A stretch of DNA of 64,000 nucleotides from contig NZ_CP045496.1 in assembly GCF_015500075.1 (NCBI RefSeq), forward strand, positions 4,722,001-4,786,000, read 5' to 3'. Under the pieces are notes generated by a model, which did not search any database, was not told the DNA's origin, and saw nothing but the letters and a program-made list of their open reading frames with translations. The translations under genes and the position numbers were made by a program. Numbering within the stretch: position 1 is the first letter of the stretch; each line of letters begins with the position of its first letter. This document shows positions 28,158 to 37,161 of this stretch, piece after piece. Origin of the DNA: Mesorhizobium sp. INR15. Lineage in GTDB: Bacteria; Pseudomonadota; Alphaproteobacteria; Rhizobiales; Rhizobiaceae.

Positions 28158-29117
28158 CTAGCTACAAGAAGGCCGTCGAGGCTTTCAACGCCTCGCTTGC
28201 TTTTGACCGTGCCGGCGATCCCAATGCCAACCTGTCGTCCTCGGAATTCAATCGCGGACTGCTTCTGCAAAAGCTTGCCGATGCCCAGGGTACGCCGCAA
28301 CTGTGGGCAGATGCGGCCGACGCCTTTCGCCGCGCCCTTGCAGCCTATTCGCGGGATAAAGAGCCGCAGCAATGGGCGAGTACTCAATACAATCTCGGCG
28401 TAGCTCTGCACTCGCTCGGCGCGCATGACAAGAACCGCGCCGTCCTCGAACAGGCCGTGGCCGCCTACCGTTCGGCGGCGGAGCTGCAGGCCGCAGCGAA
28501 GCCCGCCGACGATTGGGCGCAGACGCAGCGCATGCTGGGCAATGCGCTGCTGAGCATCGGCGAGAATGATCCCGAGGCTATCTCCGTGTTGGCTGAAGCG
28601 ATCACCGCATATCGCGCCGCATTGCACGTCTATACCAACACCGCCTTCCCGGACGATTTCGCCATAGCGCAAAACGGCGTCGGTTATGGCCTGACGATCA
28701 TGGGGGAGCGACAACACAAGCTTGAACCGTTCACCGAGGCGGTCACTGCCTTGCGCCAGGCTGTCGCCGCCCAGCGAAATCTGCCATCGCAAACCAGTCT
28801 GCCCTACATCAATGATAGCCTGTGTCGCGCGCTTTCCGGCGTAGGCACCTATGGCCACGACAGGGCGGCCTTCAACGAAGCCGAAACGGTTTGCCAGACC
28901 GCGCTCGATGCCTTCATGGCGACAGGCAACGCGGAAAACGCGCAGGAAACGACACAGAACCTCGACAACGTTCGCAAGGGCAGGAATGCATTGCGGTGAT
29001 GGTCCACATGCTTCACCTAAACTCTTTGTCCGAGCGCTTTCGCTGGCTCCTTGCATCGATGGTTATCATTGCGCAGATGGCTCTGTCGGTGCCTTTCAAA
29101 CCTAGGCGCCTAAGTAA

Positions 29118-29256
29118 CTGAAAGGCGTCGCGCTCATAATCGGCTAGTCCAAACACCAGCATGTCGGCAAACTGCCCAATCCCGAGAACGATGCCCGCGG
29201 CATCGCGGCAGTGTTCGACTGGCTCGGTTTTGAGACGATTGTCGCGACGCATCGGT
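29118..29256 (+). pseudogene. Fragment of a third caspase-family gene
   Basis: The plus-strand frame reads LKGVALIIG, an in-frame stop, then SKHQHVGKLPNPENDARGIA and AVFDWLGFETIVATHR before a stop. It aligns residue by residue with LKGVALVIGEQNYLHLGKLT ... NDAREIQKLLTDLGFEARLV of the metacaspase-TPR protein. It lacks the catalytic part. It is a relic of a duplicated or neighbouring caspase gene. Confidence 0.75.
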
Positions 29257-29697
29257 AAAAGCCACCTCTCGAACTCGACAGGTTTCCGCCTTGAAGGCGA
29301 GCCGCAGCGGTTCACGGCAGACTGTGCCCGATCAAGCACACCGGGGTAGTACAAATTGGTAATAAGTTTACCTGTCATTGCCGTCGGCCACACAGGTCGT
29401 GATCCTCGGATATGCCACCACGACAGTGAGCAAAACCGCCAGCAGGAAGCGGAGCGGTGGCTCGCGACCCGGCAGATGCGAAGGCGCGCCTGTCGCCGCG
29501 CAATCACACGCGGAGCGGCGACCCCCAACATCGTGCAGTTGGCGAGCTCGATGAGGAATGTAGTCATCAGCGCAGCGACCGAGCATCAAAAGCGGGCAGG
29601 CATTCGGGTCAGCAATCGACAAGGCACGCTTCCGCAGAACGCCACAAGGCTCGCACAAGCGTTGAGAGCCAGAGTGAGACCGCACATGGTGCACTAG
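29257..29697. other. Non-coding, decayed stretch
   Basis: These 441 bases between the caspase relic and the IS481 element hold open frames on both strands but none that I can match to a family or that has a good ribosome site. I see no clear signal in it. Confidence 0.3.
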
Positions 29698-30731
29698 GTG
29701 TGAGCTCTCAGGGGGTTGTCCATTCGGACCTGACCGAGGAGACTGGAGTTACCAAGCTTCAGCACTCATCGGAGGGTCCGAATGAACATCCACAAGAATG
29801 CCCGTCTCACGCCGCTGCGTCGAGAGGAAATGGCGCTGTCGGTGATAGAAGGTCGTCTTTCCCAAGCCCATGCGGCGCGGACGTATGGTGTGTCGGCGAA
29901 GATCGCGGCGCGCTGGGTCGAGCGCTACAAGGCCGAGGGCCGGGCCGGCATGGTCGACCGCTCGTCGCGGCCTCATGTCATGCCGGGGATGACCGGACAG
30001 GCGGTGGCCGAGCGCATCATGGCATTGCGCCGCCGGCGGCTGACCGGCAAGCACATCGCCATGGAGGTTGGCGTCTCACCCGCCACCGTCAGCCGGGTGC
30101 TGAAGCGTGCCGGGCTGTCGCGGCTGAAGGACATTGAGCCGGCCGAACCGATCCGGCGCTACGAGCGCGAGCACCCCGGCGAGATGATCCACATCGACAT
30201 CAAGAAGCTGGGCCGCTTCAGCCAGGTCGGGCACCGCATCACCGGCGATCCACAGAAGGGCAAGTCGCGCGGCGCCGGATGGGAATTCGTCCATGTCTGC
30301 ATCGACGACGCCTCTCGCATCGCCTTCTCGCAGATCCTGCCCGACGAGAAGAAGGAAAGCGCCGTCGCCTTCCTCAAGGCGGCGTTGGCCTATTATGCAA
30401 GCCTCGGCGTCACCATTGCGCGCGTCATGACCGACAACGGCTCCTGCTATAGGTCGAAAGCCTTCGCCAAAGCCTGTCGCGATCTCGACCTTAAGCATGT
30501 CAGGACAAGGCCCTACACGCCCAAGACCAACGGCAAGGCCGAGCGCTTCATCCAGACCGCGCTAAGGGAATGGGCCTATGCCATCGCCTATCCGACCTCG
30601 CACCACCGCGCAGCCGAACTGCCGGTATGGCTCCACAGGTACAATTGGCATCGCCCGCACGGCAGCCTAAAGTCCAAAACACCGATCAGTCGCCTCGACA
30701 GAACCGAGGACAACCTATTGAGGCTCCACAC
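29698..30731 (+). mobile_element. IS481-family insertion sequence, 1034 bp
   Basis: The ends read GTGTGAGCTCTCAG (left) and GTGTGGAGCCTCAA (right, inward), a short imperfect inverted repeat. The target duplication CTAG flanks both sides (29694-29697, 30732-30735). IS481 elements prefer CTAG-type targets. The transposase stop codon is completed by the flanking CTAG. Confidence 0.85.
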
Positions 30732-30735
30732 CTAG
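29782..30735 (+). CDS. IS481-family transposase
   Basis: This 317-residue DDE transposase has an N-terminal helix-turn-helix (SQAHAARTYGVSAKIAARWV) and a second HTH (KHIAMEVGVSPATVSRVLKR). The rve integrase core has Asp in MIHIDIKKLGRF, Asp in VMTDNGSCYRS and Glu in NGKAERFIQTALREW. It ends RLHT followed by a TAG whose bases belong to the duplicated target CTAG. The frame is intact and likely functional. Confidence 0.9.
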   Translation: MNIHKNARLTPLRREEMALSVIEGRLSQAHAARTYGVSAKIAARWVERYKAEGRAGMVDRSSRPHVMPGMTGQAVAERIMALRRRRLTGKHIAMEVGVSPATVSRVLKRAGLSRLKDIEPAEPIRRYEREHPGEMIHIDIKKLGRFSQVGHRITGDPQKGKSRGAGWEFVHVCIDDASRIAFSQILPDEKKESAVAFLKAALAYYASLGVTIARVMTDNGSCYRSKAFAKACRDLDLKHVRTRPYTPKTNGKAERFIQTALREWAYAIAYPTSHHRAAELPVWLHRYNWHRPHGSLKSKTPISRLDRTEDNLLRLHT

Positions 30736-30784
30736 GCGGCGTGGAGGCTGAACCGGCCGCAACCACCGCCTCACTGAAGGCTTG

Positions 30785-31081
30785 ATGGCTTTGAAAAGCG
30801 CGGCAGATCCGAACCTCATCGTGGGCAAAGCGCCCATCGTGCGGGCCGGCGGGTCGATCGCGCACAGCTGCAGGCTTGCGCGCCATCTCGCTGAATGCCT
30901 GGGGAAATATCCGGCATTTCAACTGAAAGCGCCTGTTGCGCTGAACATCGTCTGTTTCGGCATACGCGGAGCGAGTGCTGAATTTGTCCGAAACCTGGTG
31001 TTGGATCTTCAGGAATCCGGTTCGGCCGCGCCTTCCTGGACAACCCTCCGGTCAAGTAACGTTTACGGCTGTGTCCCGTGA
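30785..31081 (+). pseudogene. Pyridoxal-dependent decarboxylase, C-terminal fragment
   Basis: The frame reads SCRLARHLAECLGKYPAFQL, KAPVALNIVCFGIRG and LVLDLQESGSAAPSWTT, which matches the C-terminal part of aromatic-amino-acid-type PLP decarboxylases. The PLP lysine region is absent, and the frame breaks after PSWTT (the next frame continues SGQVTFTAV). It begins directly after the IS481 element, which may have removed the upstream part. Confidence 0.6.
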
Positions 31082-31493
31082 CGCCTCTCGACTGACAAAG
31101 CTCAAGCTCGTGCCTAGCTACGGCTACCAGCCCCTGGCAACCTCGGATCATGATCTGGTGGCGGGGATTGAGCCGGACAGCCTGGTATTGACGCCGAGGC
31201 TGAACGACGGCCTTGACGCCTGGCGCGACAATTATGGTGAAATCGTACCAGAAGAACTGAACCTGTCGGCGGATTTCTGCCGGGCTCTCAATGACTGGAA
31301 CTGGGACTATCAAACCTTTTTCAACGAAATCGATCCGACCGAGCCCCACTGCACCCCAGAGCACGAAGCCGCACATGAGGTCGAGGGCCTCGATTTGGCA
31401 GTGCGTCTGCAACACGAACGACCCGATTTGATGATCTTTGTGAAAGACGCCGGTGGCGATCTAAACGCAGTGAGATTTCTAAACAGAGACTGA
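30975..31493 (+). CDS. Hypothetical protein, uncertain start
   Basis: This open frame of up to 172 codons overlaps the decarboxylase relic at its 5' side. Its second half (DAWRDNYGEIVPEELNLSAD, then RALNDWNWDYQTFFNEIDPT) is acidic and protein-like, while the first 40 codons are probably not native. No ATG lies inside the convincing part; a GTG near 31158 is possible but has no good ribosome site. I recognise no family. It may itself be a truncated gene. Confidence 0.35.
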   Translation: MLNLSETWCWIFRNPVRPRLPGQPSGQVTFTAVSRDASRLTKLKLVPSYGYQPLATSDHDLVAGIEPDSLVLTPRLNDGLDAWRDNYGEIVPEELNLSADFCRALNDWNWDYQTFFNEIDPTEPHCTPEHEAAHEVEGLDLAVRLQHERPDLMIFVKDAGGDLNAVRFLNRD

Positions 31494-31529
31494 TCGACAG
31501 CGTTTCATGATTCATTTGGAGGAAAGACC

Positions 31530-31616
31530 ATGACCAGACCATTCCGCGCTTCACCACTCGTTTTCGGCGGAGCCCTGTTTCACCTTGGATCGGAGCCTGT
31601 GAAAGCAGCTGCTTAA
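31530..31616 (+). CDS. Possible 28-residue peptide or truncated gene start
   Basis: ATG 31530 has a strong ribosome site (GGAGGA seven bases upstream) and opens a frame reading MTRPFRASPLVFGGALFHLG then SEPVKAAA and a TAA. It may be a real short peptide or the start of a gene that has been deleted. I know no match. The next 198 bases (to 31814) hold no supported feature. Confidence 0.3.
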   Translation: MTRPFRASPLVFGGALFHLGSEPVKAAA

Positions 31617-31814
31617 GCACCGTGCGCTTACGATGTGACCATCAGCTTTAGCCCAGAGGCCGTTGAAAAAATGAAGAGCCTCCATCGGGGGGTCTCGGTT
31701 GACGGAAGGCGTTCTCGACAGCGTCGGTGAGAAACACAAAGCGATTGTCAGTCTCGTCGTACATCCGGCCGATGTCCAGGATCGCAATGCTGGATCGTCC
31801 AGACTCGCATTTAT

Positions 31815-32408
31815 TTATGATTTATTTTGACCGCTCCATTTCACCTTTCGCTTTACCCAGAATATCCATATCCCGAAGCCAATGACACCCAACCCCAGGG
31901 CGACACCGCTGATATCGTTGCGCGCATCACCATAGCGCCAAAGCTGGACGAGCAAGAGCGCGCCGATGCCAATCATCGTAAGGGGCAATGCGGGTGGGAA
32001 TGCCGCGACGCGCGAATGGATGCTTTTCAAGTAGCCGCGTGGCGGCGTAACCGATGTACGGCCCCCAATCTCATCAAGAACCAACCGTGTCGACCGCCGC
32101 CAGGTCAATAGTACCCAAGGGAACGGCATCAGAAACACGATGGCTTGCTGCCACCTTGCGAACGAATGAGAGTATTCCACTTCTGCTATTAACAATCCTA
32201 CGGCAGCCAGTATGATCCAGCACAACATCACCCGATTGCCCCTGCGCAAAATCGTGACGAAGTTCGTCACGTAACGATCGCGCTCCTGGGCGCTGAGTGG
32301 CAACCCGCCCAAGCTACTATCCCCGTAATAGACATACCCGTCCTGATACGTCTCAAAACGCGCTTCGAATTGCGCAATCCGATTGTCCGAAAGGGGGATA
32401 TGGATCAT
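31815..32408 (-). CDS. Membrane protein of unknown function
   Basis: This 197-residue protein has four likely membrane segments, two near residues 60-105 (RVMLCWIILAAVGLLIAEVE, QQAIVFLMPFPWVLLTW) and two near 145-185 (LPLTMIGIGALLLVQLW, GVALGLGVIGFGIWIFWV). The N-terminus is soluble (FEARFETYQDGYVYYGDSSL). ATG 32408 overlaps the stop of the preceding repeat-type pseudogene (ATGA), so the two were translationally coupled. A GGAG lies upstream. I recognise no family. Confidence 0.6.
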   Translation of the reverse strand: MIHIPLSDNRIAQFEARFETYQDGYVYYGDSSLGGLPLSAQERDRYVTNFVTILRRGNRVMLCWIILAAVGLLIAEVEYSHSFARWQQAIVFLMPFPWVLLTWRRSTRLVLDEIGGRTSVTPPRGYLKSIHSRVAAFPPALPLTMIGIGALLLVQLWRYGDARNDISGVALGLGVIGFGIWIFWVKRKVKWSGQNKS

Positions 32409-33205
32409 TTTTGCTCCAATGTTCGCAGCGTTTTGGCGGTACCGTCCCACACCATCGGCGTCCTCGTGCACACTTTGACATCTTGCTCGACGCTATATCG
32501 TTCGCATGCGTCGGTCTTGTTTACGCGCGAAACGGATGCCGGCTTGGTGCCAAATGATAGCTCGAAGAATGATTGCTCAAGTTTGCGCCCGTCGCTGCAA
32601 TGACTCGGGTAGAGGCATCGCCCGCAGTGGTAAAAAGCGTTTGAACAAGAGTATACGCATTCGCATTCGAGCAGTCTGGCAGTGTGATCACCCAATCGCG
32701 CACGCCGTCTCCATCGAAATCGAGAACCGAAACGGACAGATCGTCGCTTGTCACGAAGCTCTGACCAGCTGCCACGCATTGCTCCCTTGGCCTCTGGATT
32801 AGTGCAAGAATTGGGGCGGGAACCTGCGCCTGTGTTGTTCAGATCGGTTCAATGAGCCGCACAGTCGTATTCCCATCGAGCGTTGGCTCCTCGATCATTC
32901 GTCCGGCCGTGGCATCCCAGGCGAAGCTGGCGGGACATGCTTCAGCACCGAAGGTGCCACAATTGCTGCCATGAAAATCGAAGTCAAAGATGATCTTACC
33001 CGCTCTGCGGGAGATGCTCTGCTCGCGCACCATTCATTCCACACCCGCACCGGATGACCGTTTTTGGTTCCGCGCCAAAGTTCCAGGTCACAGCCGCCGG
33101 TTCCACACCAGGAAGTATGGATCACCTGTCGTGAACCACCATGTAGTCGGGAATATCATCACCATCCAAATCGGTAACGGTGATCGCTTGCTGTCCCGGG
33201 CAACG
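32405..33205 (-). pseudogene. FG-GAP/VCBS-like repeat protein, multiply frameshifted
   Basis: Fragments in several minus-strand frames line up in order: TVTDLDGDDIPDYMVVH, then CDLELWRGTKNGHPVRVWNE, then FDFDFHGSNCGTFGAEACPA, then an in-frame TGA, then VSVLDFDGDGVRDWVITLPD. The C-terminal FELSFGTKPASVSRVNKTDA ends just at 32405. The DxDGDDxPD/DFDGDGVRDW motifs are calcium-loop-like FG-GAP units. At least two frameshifts and one stop interrupt it, so it cannot make the full protein. It ends by overlapping the start of the 31815 gene. Confidence 0.55.
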
Positions 33206-33208
33206 TTG

Positions 33209-33520
33209 TTAGGAAAGCTGACGTTCGCGCCTGCCCGGTTGCGCTGGAGCGCTGCGAGGGTTGCGCTGAGATGCCGGAGCAGTTCGCCGGGGTCGGCTTT
33301 CGAAAAACATCACCCCACGCTTGGCCCATGCCTCGCGTTTTGCGGCGTCTTTCGTCTCCGTGATTGCGACCAGCGCACCGGCCAGTTCGTCGGTGCCGAG
33401 TTGATCGGCGCCGGTGGCGATCACCAGATCACCGAGTTGTTGCTCTTTTCGCGTCTTGAGTTCTCGCGCCTTGTCCTCCAGCGCCTTCAATCCCGTATCT
33501 AAGTCCCTTGGTTTGCGCAT
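33209..33520 (-). CDS. traD: Conjugal transfer protein TraD-like
   Basis: This 103-residue basic/acidic helical protein starts MRKPRDLDTGLKALEDKARE and continues LKTRKEQQLGDLVIATGADQ, LGTDELAGALVA. It matches the small TraD of Agrobacterium/Rhizobium plasmids, which accompanies TraC in relaxosome function. ATG 33520 has GGAGAC upstream. The tail after residue 75 (SRPRRTAPASQRNPRSAPAQ) may be read into decayed neighbouring DNA. It is divergent from traA across the oriT; no traC or traG is next to it. Confidence 0.75.
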   Translation of the reverse strand: MRKPRDLDTGLKALEDKARELKTRKEQQLGDLVIATGADQLGTDELAGALVAITETKDAAKREAWAKRGVMFFESRPRRTAPASQRNPRSAPAQPGRRERQLS

Positions 33521-33634
33521 GGCTGTCTCCATTAATTGTCGATGTGGCGATGATAGGCGAGCGTCCGCCGGAAGGCTTCAGGGTCGCCGAGACTGCCCGG
33601 GACGGGCTGGTCCATCCAGAGAATTTTTCGAGGG

Positions 33635-33662
33635 AGGGCGCGCTTATACGTCGTGCCGACGT
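33635..33662. other. oriT with nic site and adjacent inverted repeat
   Basis: The minus strand reads TAAGCGCGCCCT, one base different from the RSF1010-type nic core TAAGTGCGCCCT. Next to it ACGTCG-TGC-CGACGT (33648-33662) is a perfect 6-bp inverted repeat. The site lies between traD and traA, as in Ti-type plasmids, 30 bases before traA. Sequence and place agree strongly. Confidence 0.8.
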
Positions 33663-33692
33663 GCGGTTTGACGTGCAAATGATCCTGTCGCG

Positions 33693-36600
33693 ATGGCGAT
33701 CTATCATCTTCACGTCAAGGTCATTGGCCGCAAGGCTGGGAGCAGTGCCGTGGCGTCGGCCGCCTACCGCTCGGCTTCGCGGTTGCGTGACGAGCGCATC
33801 GAACGCAGCCATGACTTCTCAGCCAAGCGCGGTGTTGTCCATTCCGAAGTGATGTTGCCGGAGAATGCACTGGGCGCCTGGAGCGAGCGCGAGCGGCTGT
33901 GGAACGATGTTGAGGCGTTCGAGGTGCGCAAGGATGCGCAGCTTGCCCGCGAGGTCGAGTTTTCGCTCCCGCATGAACTGAGCCAGGCGCAAGGCATCGA
34001 ACTGGCGCGGGACTTTGTACAAGTCGAGTTTGTCAGCAAGGGCATGGTCGCCGATCTCAATGTGCATTGGGACAGGGCAGAGGATGGCAGCCCCAAACCG
34101 CATGCCCATGTCATGCTCACCATGCGGTCCGTGGACGAGAATGGTTTTGGGTCAAAGGTTCGCGACTGGAATGCTACCCAGATGGTCGAGCGCTGGCGCG
34201 AGCGATGGGCGGAACTTGCCAATGAGCGACTAGCCGAGCTCGACATCGACGCCCGCATCGATCATCGCAGTCTGGAAGAACAAGGCATTGCCCTGGAGCC
34301 GCAAACCCAGATTGGTGCACCAGCCCAACGCATTGAGGGTACGGGCATTGACGATGGCGGCATTGAATCAGATCGCGCCGAACTGCACCGCGAGATCGCG
34401 CGCAACAATGGTGCGAGGATCATCGCCGATCCATCCGTGGCGCTGGATGCCATCACGCATCAGCAATCGACCTTCACCGTCAAGGATATTGCGAAGTTCT
34501 CGCACCGCCACAGCGACGGAATGGAGCAGTTCAGCCCGGTCATGGCAGCCATCAGCAACGCGCCCGATCTGGTCGAACTCGGCAAGGACGGACGCGGCGA
34601 AGATCGGTTCACCACCCGGCAGATGATCGAGACCGAACAGCGCCTGCATCGCGCGGCAGAGCGCATGGCTGGCGAGGAGCGCCACGCGGTGAGTGACGCA
34701 CAGCGCGAGGCAGCTTTGGCGTCCGCCAAGCAGCGCGGACTTGTTTTGTCAGGGGAGCAGAGCGATGCACTGGAACACATCACCGATGGGCACGGTCTTG
34801 GTGTCGTTGTCGGATTTGCCGGAACCGGCAAGAGCGCCATGCTGGGTGTTGCGCGCCAGGCATGGGCAGCCGCAGGCTACGAAGTTCGAGGCGCGGCACT
34901 CTCCGGCATCGCAGCCGAGAATCTGGAAAGCGGATCCAGCATCCCGTCGCGCACCATCGCCAGTATGGAACATGGCTGGGGACAGGGACGCGATCTGCTC
35001 ACCGCGAGCGATGTCCTTGTGATCGATGAGGCCGGCATGGTCGGCACGCGCCAGTTGGAGCGCGTGCTCTCCCATGCCGCGGACGTTGGCGCAAAAGTCG
35101 TCCTTGTTGGAGATCCGCAGCAGTTGCAGGCAATCGAAGCCGGCGCTGCATTCCGCTCGCTTTATGAGCGTCATGGCGGCGTCGAAATTGGACAGGTGCG
35201 GCGGCAGCGCGAGGACTGGCAGCGGGACGCCACGCGTGATCTGGCGACCGGCAGAATCGGATTTGCGATCAGTGCTTATGACGACAAAGGCATGGTGCAT
35301 CAGGCCGCGACGCGCGATGAGGCACGCAGCGATCTGGTCGAGCGCTGGGATCGCGACAGGCAGACGCAGCCACAGGCAAGCCGGATCATCCTCACCCACA
35401 CAAACGACGAAGTGCGCGCGCTCAACAAGGAAGCACGCGAGCGCATGCGCGCTGCCGGCGATCTCGGCGAAGATGTTCAGGTGAATGTGGAACGAGGTGC
35501 AAGAACCTTCGCCATTGGCGACCGCGTCATGTTCCTGCGCAACGAGCGCGGGCTCAGCGTCAAGAACGGCACGCTTGGTGTGATCGAAGAGGTCAGCGTG
35601 CAAAGCATGGTCGTGCGCACCGACGACGGCAGGTCTGTGCGCTTTGACCTGAAAGACTATGCCCACATCGACCACGGCTATGCCGCGACCATTCACAAGG
35701 CGCAAGGCATGACCGTTGACCGGACCCATGTACTCGCGACGCCGGGCTTGGATGCGCACGGCAGCTATGTCGCCTTGTCGCGGCATCGAGACGGGATGGA
35801 CCTGTATTACGGTGGCGATGACTTCGCGACCGGCGAACGCCTCGTCCGGACGCTGTCACGAGACCGCGCCAAGGACATGGCGTTGGATTACGAGCAGATC
35901 GATCCGGCGCGGATCTATGCCGAGCGGCGCGGCATCACCTTCGGCCAGCGCGTGGTCGAGATCGTGCGTCGGATCGTTCCGGAGAAGTTGCGCGACAGGA
36001 TCGGCGGCCTGCTGGACGGGTTGCGCTCGCCCGCAGACGTCGAGCCCGGCCAGGACCGTGGCCGCAGGCCGGGAAGGGAAAATGGTGAAGGTCGAACCGG
36101 TGATGCCGGCCCTGCGCCTGGGAGAGAAATTTCCGCCAGGGGAGGGCAACGCGAAACGGACGCGCCGTTGGACTCGGAAGCGGCGTTGCGCAGGGCTCGC
36201 ACGGCGGCGCTTGTTCGTCACGCGCGCGCGCTCGATGCTGTTATCCAAACCGGAAATGCGCACGGTCAGGTCACTCCCGAGCAGATGCGCGAATTGAGGG
36301 ACGCCCGCGGCGCGTTCGAGAAGGTTCGGCCGCATGGTTGGCGCGATGCCGAAGCGGCCTACGCGAAAAATCCCGAGCTTGTCCGTGAGGCGGCGACCGG
36401 TCGGGTCAACCGCATCGTGCTCGCTCTCCAGCTTGAGACGGAAATCCGCACCGGACTGGATACCGACCCGGGCCGCCGCGCCGACCGTTTCGTGGAACGT
36501 TGGCAGAAGCTCGACCGCACGGGCCAGCATCAATACCAGACCGGCGACATGTCCGGCTACAAGTCGACGCGTTCGGCCATGTCCGACATGGCCAAAAGCC

Positions 36601-36740
36601 TCGAACGCGATCCGCAGCTCGAATCCCTCCTTGCCAACCGCAAGCACGATCTTGGCATTCATACCGATTCCGGCCGTAGCCTCGCCTCGGAACTCGCATT
36701 CAGCCATGGCATTGGCAGAGGACGCGGCATCGGGATTTGA
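33693..36740 (+). CDS. traA: Ti-type conjugative relaxase-helicase TraA
   Basis: TraA nicks oriT and unwinds the transferred strand. The 1015-residue product has an N-terminal MobA/MobL relaxase domain starting MAIYHLHVKVIGRKAGSSAV, with the metal-binding pair His137/His139 in PKPHAHVMLT. A RecD-like helicase follows, with Walker A GFAGTGKSAM (about residue 374), DEAGMVGTRQLERVL and LVGDPQQLQAIEAGAAFR, then a UvrD-type C-terminal part (YAATIHKAQGMTVDRTHV). The last 200 residues are charged and less conserved. The frame is intact. It is slightly shorter than plasmid TraA proteins. Confidence 0.93.
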   Translation: MAIYHLHVKVIGRKAGSSAVASAAYRSASRLRDERIERSHDFSAKRGVVHSEVMLPENALGAWSERERLWNDVEAFEVRKDAQLAREVEFSLPHELSQAQGIELARDFVQVEFVSKGMVADLNVHWDRAEDGSPKPHAHVMLTMRSVDENGFGSKVRDWNATQMVERWRERWAELANERLAELDIDARIDHRSLEEQGIALEPQTQIGAPAQRIEGTGIDDGGIESDRAELHREIARNNGARIIADPSVALDAITHQQSTFTVKDIAKFSHRHSDGMEQFSPVMAAISNAPDLVELGKDGRGEDRFTTRQMIETEQRLHRAAERMAGEERHAVSDAQREAALASAKQRGLVLSGEQSDALEHITDGHGLGVVVGFAGTGKSAMLGVARQAWAAAGYEVRGAALSGIAAENLESGSSIPSRTIASMEHGWGQGRDLLTASDVLVIDEAGMVGTRQLERVLSHAADVGAKVVLVGDPQQLQAIEAGAAFRSLYERHGGVEIGQVRRQREDWQRDATRDLATGRIGFAISAYDDKGMVHQAATRDEARSDLVERWDRDRQTQPQASRIILTHTNDEVRALNKEARERMRAAGDLGEDVQVNVERGARTFAIGDRVMFLRNERGLSVKNGTLGVIEEVSVQSMVVRTDDGRSVRFDLKDYAHIDHGYAATIHKAQGMTVDRTHVLATPGLDAHGSYVALSRHRDGMDLYYGGDDFATGERLVRTLSRDRAKDMALDYEQIDPARIYAERRGITFGQRVVEIVRRIVPEKLRDRIGGLLDGLRSPADVEPGQDRGRRPGRENGEGRTGDAGPAPGREISARGGQRETDAPLDSEAALRRARTAALVRHARALDAVIQTGNAHGQVTPEQMRELRDARGAFEKVRPHGWRDAEAAYAKNPELVREAATGRVNRIVLALQLETEIRTGLDTDPGRRADRFVERWQKLDRTGQHQYQTGDMSGYKSTRSAMSDMAKSLERDPQLESLLANRKHDLGIHTDSGRSLASELAFSHGIGRGRGIGI

Positions 36741-36868
36741 ACACGTCCGATTTGTCGCCGTTTCCACGCCGCAGGCGGATGGCATGACAAACCTGATTGC
36801 GTCCAGCATCAGTCCGTCCTGTCTGTCCCAGCAGATACCAGCAACAACCAGTGAGAAGCAGGTGAGCT

Positions 36869-37084
36869 ATGTCCGGACCGGATCGCATCTTACGGCTCGG
36901 AACCGTCCTTGACCGGACCGGCCTCTCCCGCTCGACCATCTATCGCAAGATCGCCGGAGGCACGTTCCCGGCTCAGATCAAGATCAGCATAAACGGCGCT
37001 GGCTGGCGTGAATCCGATGTTAATCGGTGGGTAGAAAATCCTGGATATTGTGGGCCGAGGCGAGAAGGTGGCGAAATCCGATAA
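36869..37084 (+). CDS. AlpA-family DNA-binding regulator / excisionase-like
   Basis: This 71-residue protein starts MSGPDRILRLGTVLDRTGLS and contains the AlpA helix-turn-helix RSTIYRKIAGGTFPAQIKIS with the end ESDVNRWVENP. AlpA proteins bind element DNA and promote excision or activate int. It lies 175 bases from the right att site and next to the GGGTAA repeats, which fits a recombination-directionality role. That role is inference. Confidence 0.85.
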   Translation: MSGPDRILRLGTVLDRTGLSRSTIYRKIAGGTFPAQIKISINGAGWRESDVNRWVENPGYCGPRREGGEIR

Positions 37085-37092
37085 TTCCGGAT

Positions 37093-37126
37093 GCAAAGGA
37101 TGAAAAATGATATCGTTCATCTTTGC
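37093..37126 (+). terminator. Hairpin after the AlpA-like gene
   Basis: GCAAAG-ATGAA and TTCAT-CTTTGC pair with a single bulged G around an 11-base loop, starting 8 bases after the stop codon. No T-run follows, so it is only a candidate terminator. Confidence 0.4.
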
Positions 37127-37161
37127 GACGCAAATTTCTGTGGAAAAGTGAATCGAACCAC

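Larger units (their letters stand above)
24296..28999 (+). pseudogene. Secreted metacaspase-TPR protein, interrupted by an IS5-type element
   Basis: The gene reads from ATG 24296 to 27324, is cut by an insertion at 27325-28157 with CTAG on both sides, and resumes to 28999. Removing the insertion and one CTAG restores one frame of 1288 residues. The protein has a signal peptide (residues about 10-33), a caspase domain with His113 (YYSGHGIEAGGENF) and Cys164 (LLDACRSNPF), and about fourteen TPR-like repeats of roughly 47 residues. The repeats follow DWAxTQxNLGxxLxxLGxR ... YRxALEExTR. TPR units usually bind proteins. As it stands, translation ends at 27340, leaving the caspase part and most repeats; a shortened product may still be made. 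Confidence 0.88.

Noticed and set aside
30975..31100. The first 40 codons of the 30975 frame as a real N-terminus
   Set aside because: They overlap the decarboxylase relic in another frame and have no ribosome site; only the later part looks protein-like.
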